A program made the position numbers and the translations under genes. Under the pieces are notes generated by a model. The model saw nothing but the letters and a program-made list of their open reading frames with translations. It had not been told where the DNA came from and did not search any database. Below, one piece after another: positions 6,874 to 7,353 of a DNA stretch of 7,353 bases (its first letter is position 1; every line of letters begins with the position of its first letter). Location of the stretch: the NCBI GenBank assembly GCA_026984355.1, contig JALSSG010000244.1:1-7353 (forward strand). Reading direction: 5' to 3'. This DNA comes from Hydrogenothermaceae bacterium. Its GTDB lineage: Bacteria > Aquificota > Aquificia > Aquificales > Hydrogenothermaceae.

Positions 6874-7353
6874 ATGGATAAGATAGCTGAAAAAACAAAA
6901 GAGCAAAATCAGGTAAAAGGCGAAGAGATTTTTTTATCTATTACGATTCCTGTTTATAACGAAGAAGAAAATCTCCCTATTTTGTATGAAAGGTTGAAAA
7001 AAGTTTTAGATAATCTCGGGTATACATACGAGATTATATTTGTTGATGATGGCTCATCTGATAAATCTTGGGAAATTATCAAAGAATTTGCTCAAAAAGA
7101 CCCTCATGTTGTAGGTATAAGATTTAGAAGAAATTATGGTCAGACTGCAGCTATGTCAGCTGGTTTTGAACATGCAAGAGGAAAAATTGTCGTAGCTATG
7201 GATGCTGACCTTCAAAACGACCCTGAGGATATACCAAAGTTATTAAAAAAGTTAGAAGAAGGATACGATATTGTAAGTGGATGGAGAAAAGATAGGAAAG
7301 ACCCTTTCTTAAGCAGAACCCTTCCATCAAGGATAGCAAACTGGTTAATATCT
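6874..7353 (+). CDS. Family 2 glycosyltransferase, polyprenyl-phosphate (DPM1/GtrB-like) type, 3'-truncated
   Basis: The first 160 codons of a GT-A fold inverting glycosyltransferase are present and open to the window end. A charged leader of about 18 residues precedes the catalytic domain: SITIPVYNEEENL (22-34), IIFVDDGSSDKS (54-65), RFRRNYGQTAAMSAGFEHA (83-101), the metal-binding MDADLQNDPEDIP (109-121, DAD at 110-112) and VSGWRKDRKDP (134-144). The DLQNDPEDIP and GWRKDRKDP signatures match the dolichol-phosphate-mannose-synthase-like/bactoprenol glucosyltransferase group, which moves a sugar from a nucleotide sugar to a polyprenyl phosphate carrier at the membrane. This group often ends in one or more transmembrane helices, but that part lies outside the window. 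The ATG follows the TAA of the TPR-SPOR gene with no gap, and GAGAGGT at 6862-6868 serves as ribosome binding site. Sugar donor and end product (lipid A, O-antigen or protein glycosylation) cannot be told. Confidence 0.93.
   Translation, partial: MDKIAEKTKEQNQVKGEEIFLSITIPVYNEEENLPILYERLKKVLDNLGYTYEIIFVDDGSSDKSWEIIKEFAQKDPHVVGIRFRRNYGQTAAMSAGFEHARGKIVVAMDADLQNDPEDIPKLLKKLEEGYDIVSGWRKDRKDPFLSRTLPSRIANWLIS

Noticed and set aside
1..7353. CRISPR array, tRNA/rRNA gene, insertion sequence or prophage element
   Set aside because: No spaced direct repeats, cloverleaf sequences, transposase-like frames or terminal inverted repeats were seen. The coding frames are continuous and of normal length.

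Overview
This AT-rich window runs entirely on the + strand. Its Arg codons are almost all AGA/AGG and its Ile codons are often ATA, and its proteins are rich in Lys, Glu and Ile. Together with the gene content (succinyl-CoA synthetase, a short-form ThiC, an NtrB/NtrC-like pair), this suggests a thermophilic bacterium of the Aquificota, perhaps Hydrogenothermaceae (Sulfurihydrogenibium/Persephonella type). The assignment is an impression from codon and protein character, not a database result.

Region 1 (1-1631) holds the C-terminal part of sucC followed by a complete sucD, the two subunits of succinyl-CoA synthetase. No terminator is visible after sucD. A sigma70-type promoter begins at the base after its stop codon.

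Region 2 (1632-3300) is a thiamine biosynthesis unit: promoter, TPP riboswitch aptamer, intrinsic terminator, then thiC (456 codons) with its own palindromic terminator. The leader carries two copies of the half-sites that can pair with the 3' strand of P1, which gives a readable model for TPP-dependent transcription termination.

Region 3 (3340-7353) is a tightly packed four-gene cluster. It encodes a soluble PAS-containing NtrB-like histidine kinase (4-bp ATGA overlap with the next gene), an NtrC-like sigma54 activator (17-bp overlap with the next), a TPR-SPOR lipoprotein (0-bp gap to the next), and the start of a family 2, polyprenyl-phosphate-type glycosyltransferase cut by the window end. 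The two signalling proteins are probably made together. The two envelope-related proteins are probably co-transcribed with them. No sigma54 promoter is visible in the window, so the regulator's targets lie elsewhere or are unknown.

Most of the window is ordinary core metabolism and regulation. The points most worth checking are the duplicated switching sequences of the thiC leader, the kinase H-box that lacks the usual Asn/Thr linked to phosphatase activity, and the linkage of a sigma54 two-component system to a peptidoglycan-binding-type lipoprotein and a glycosyltransferase.
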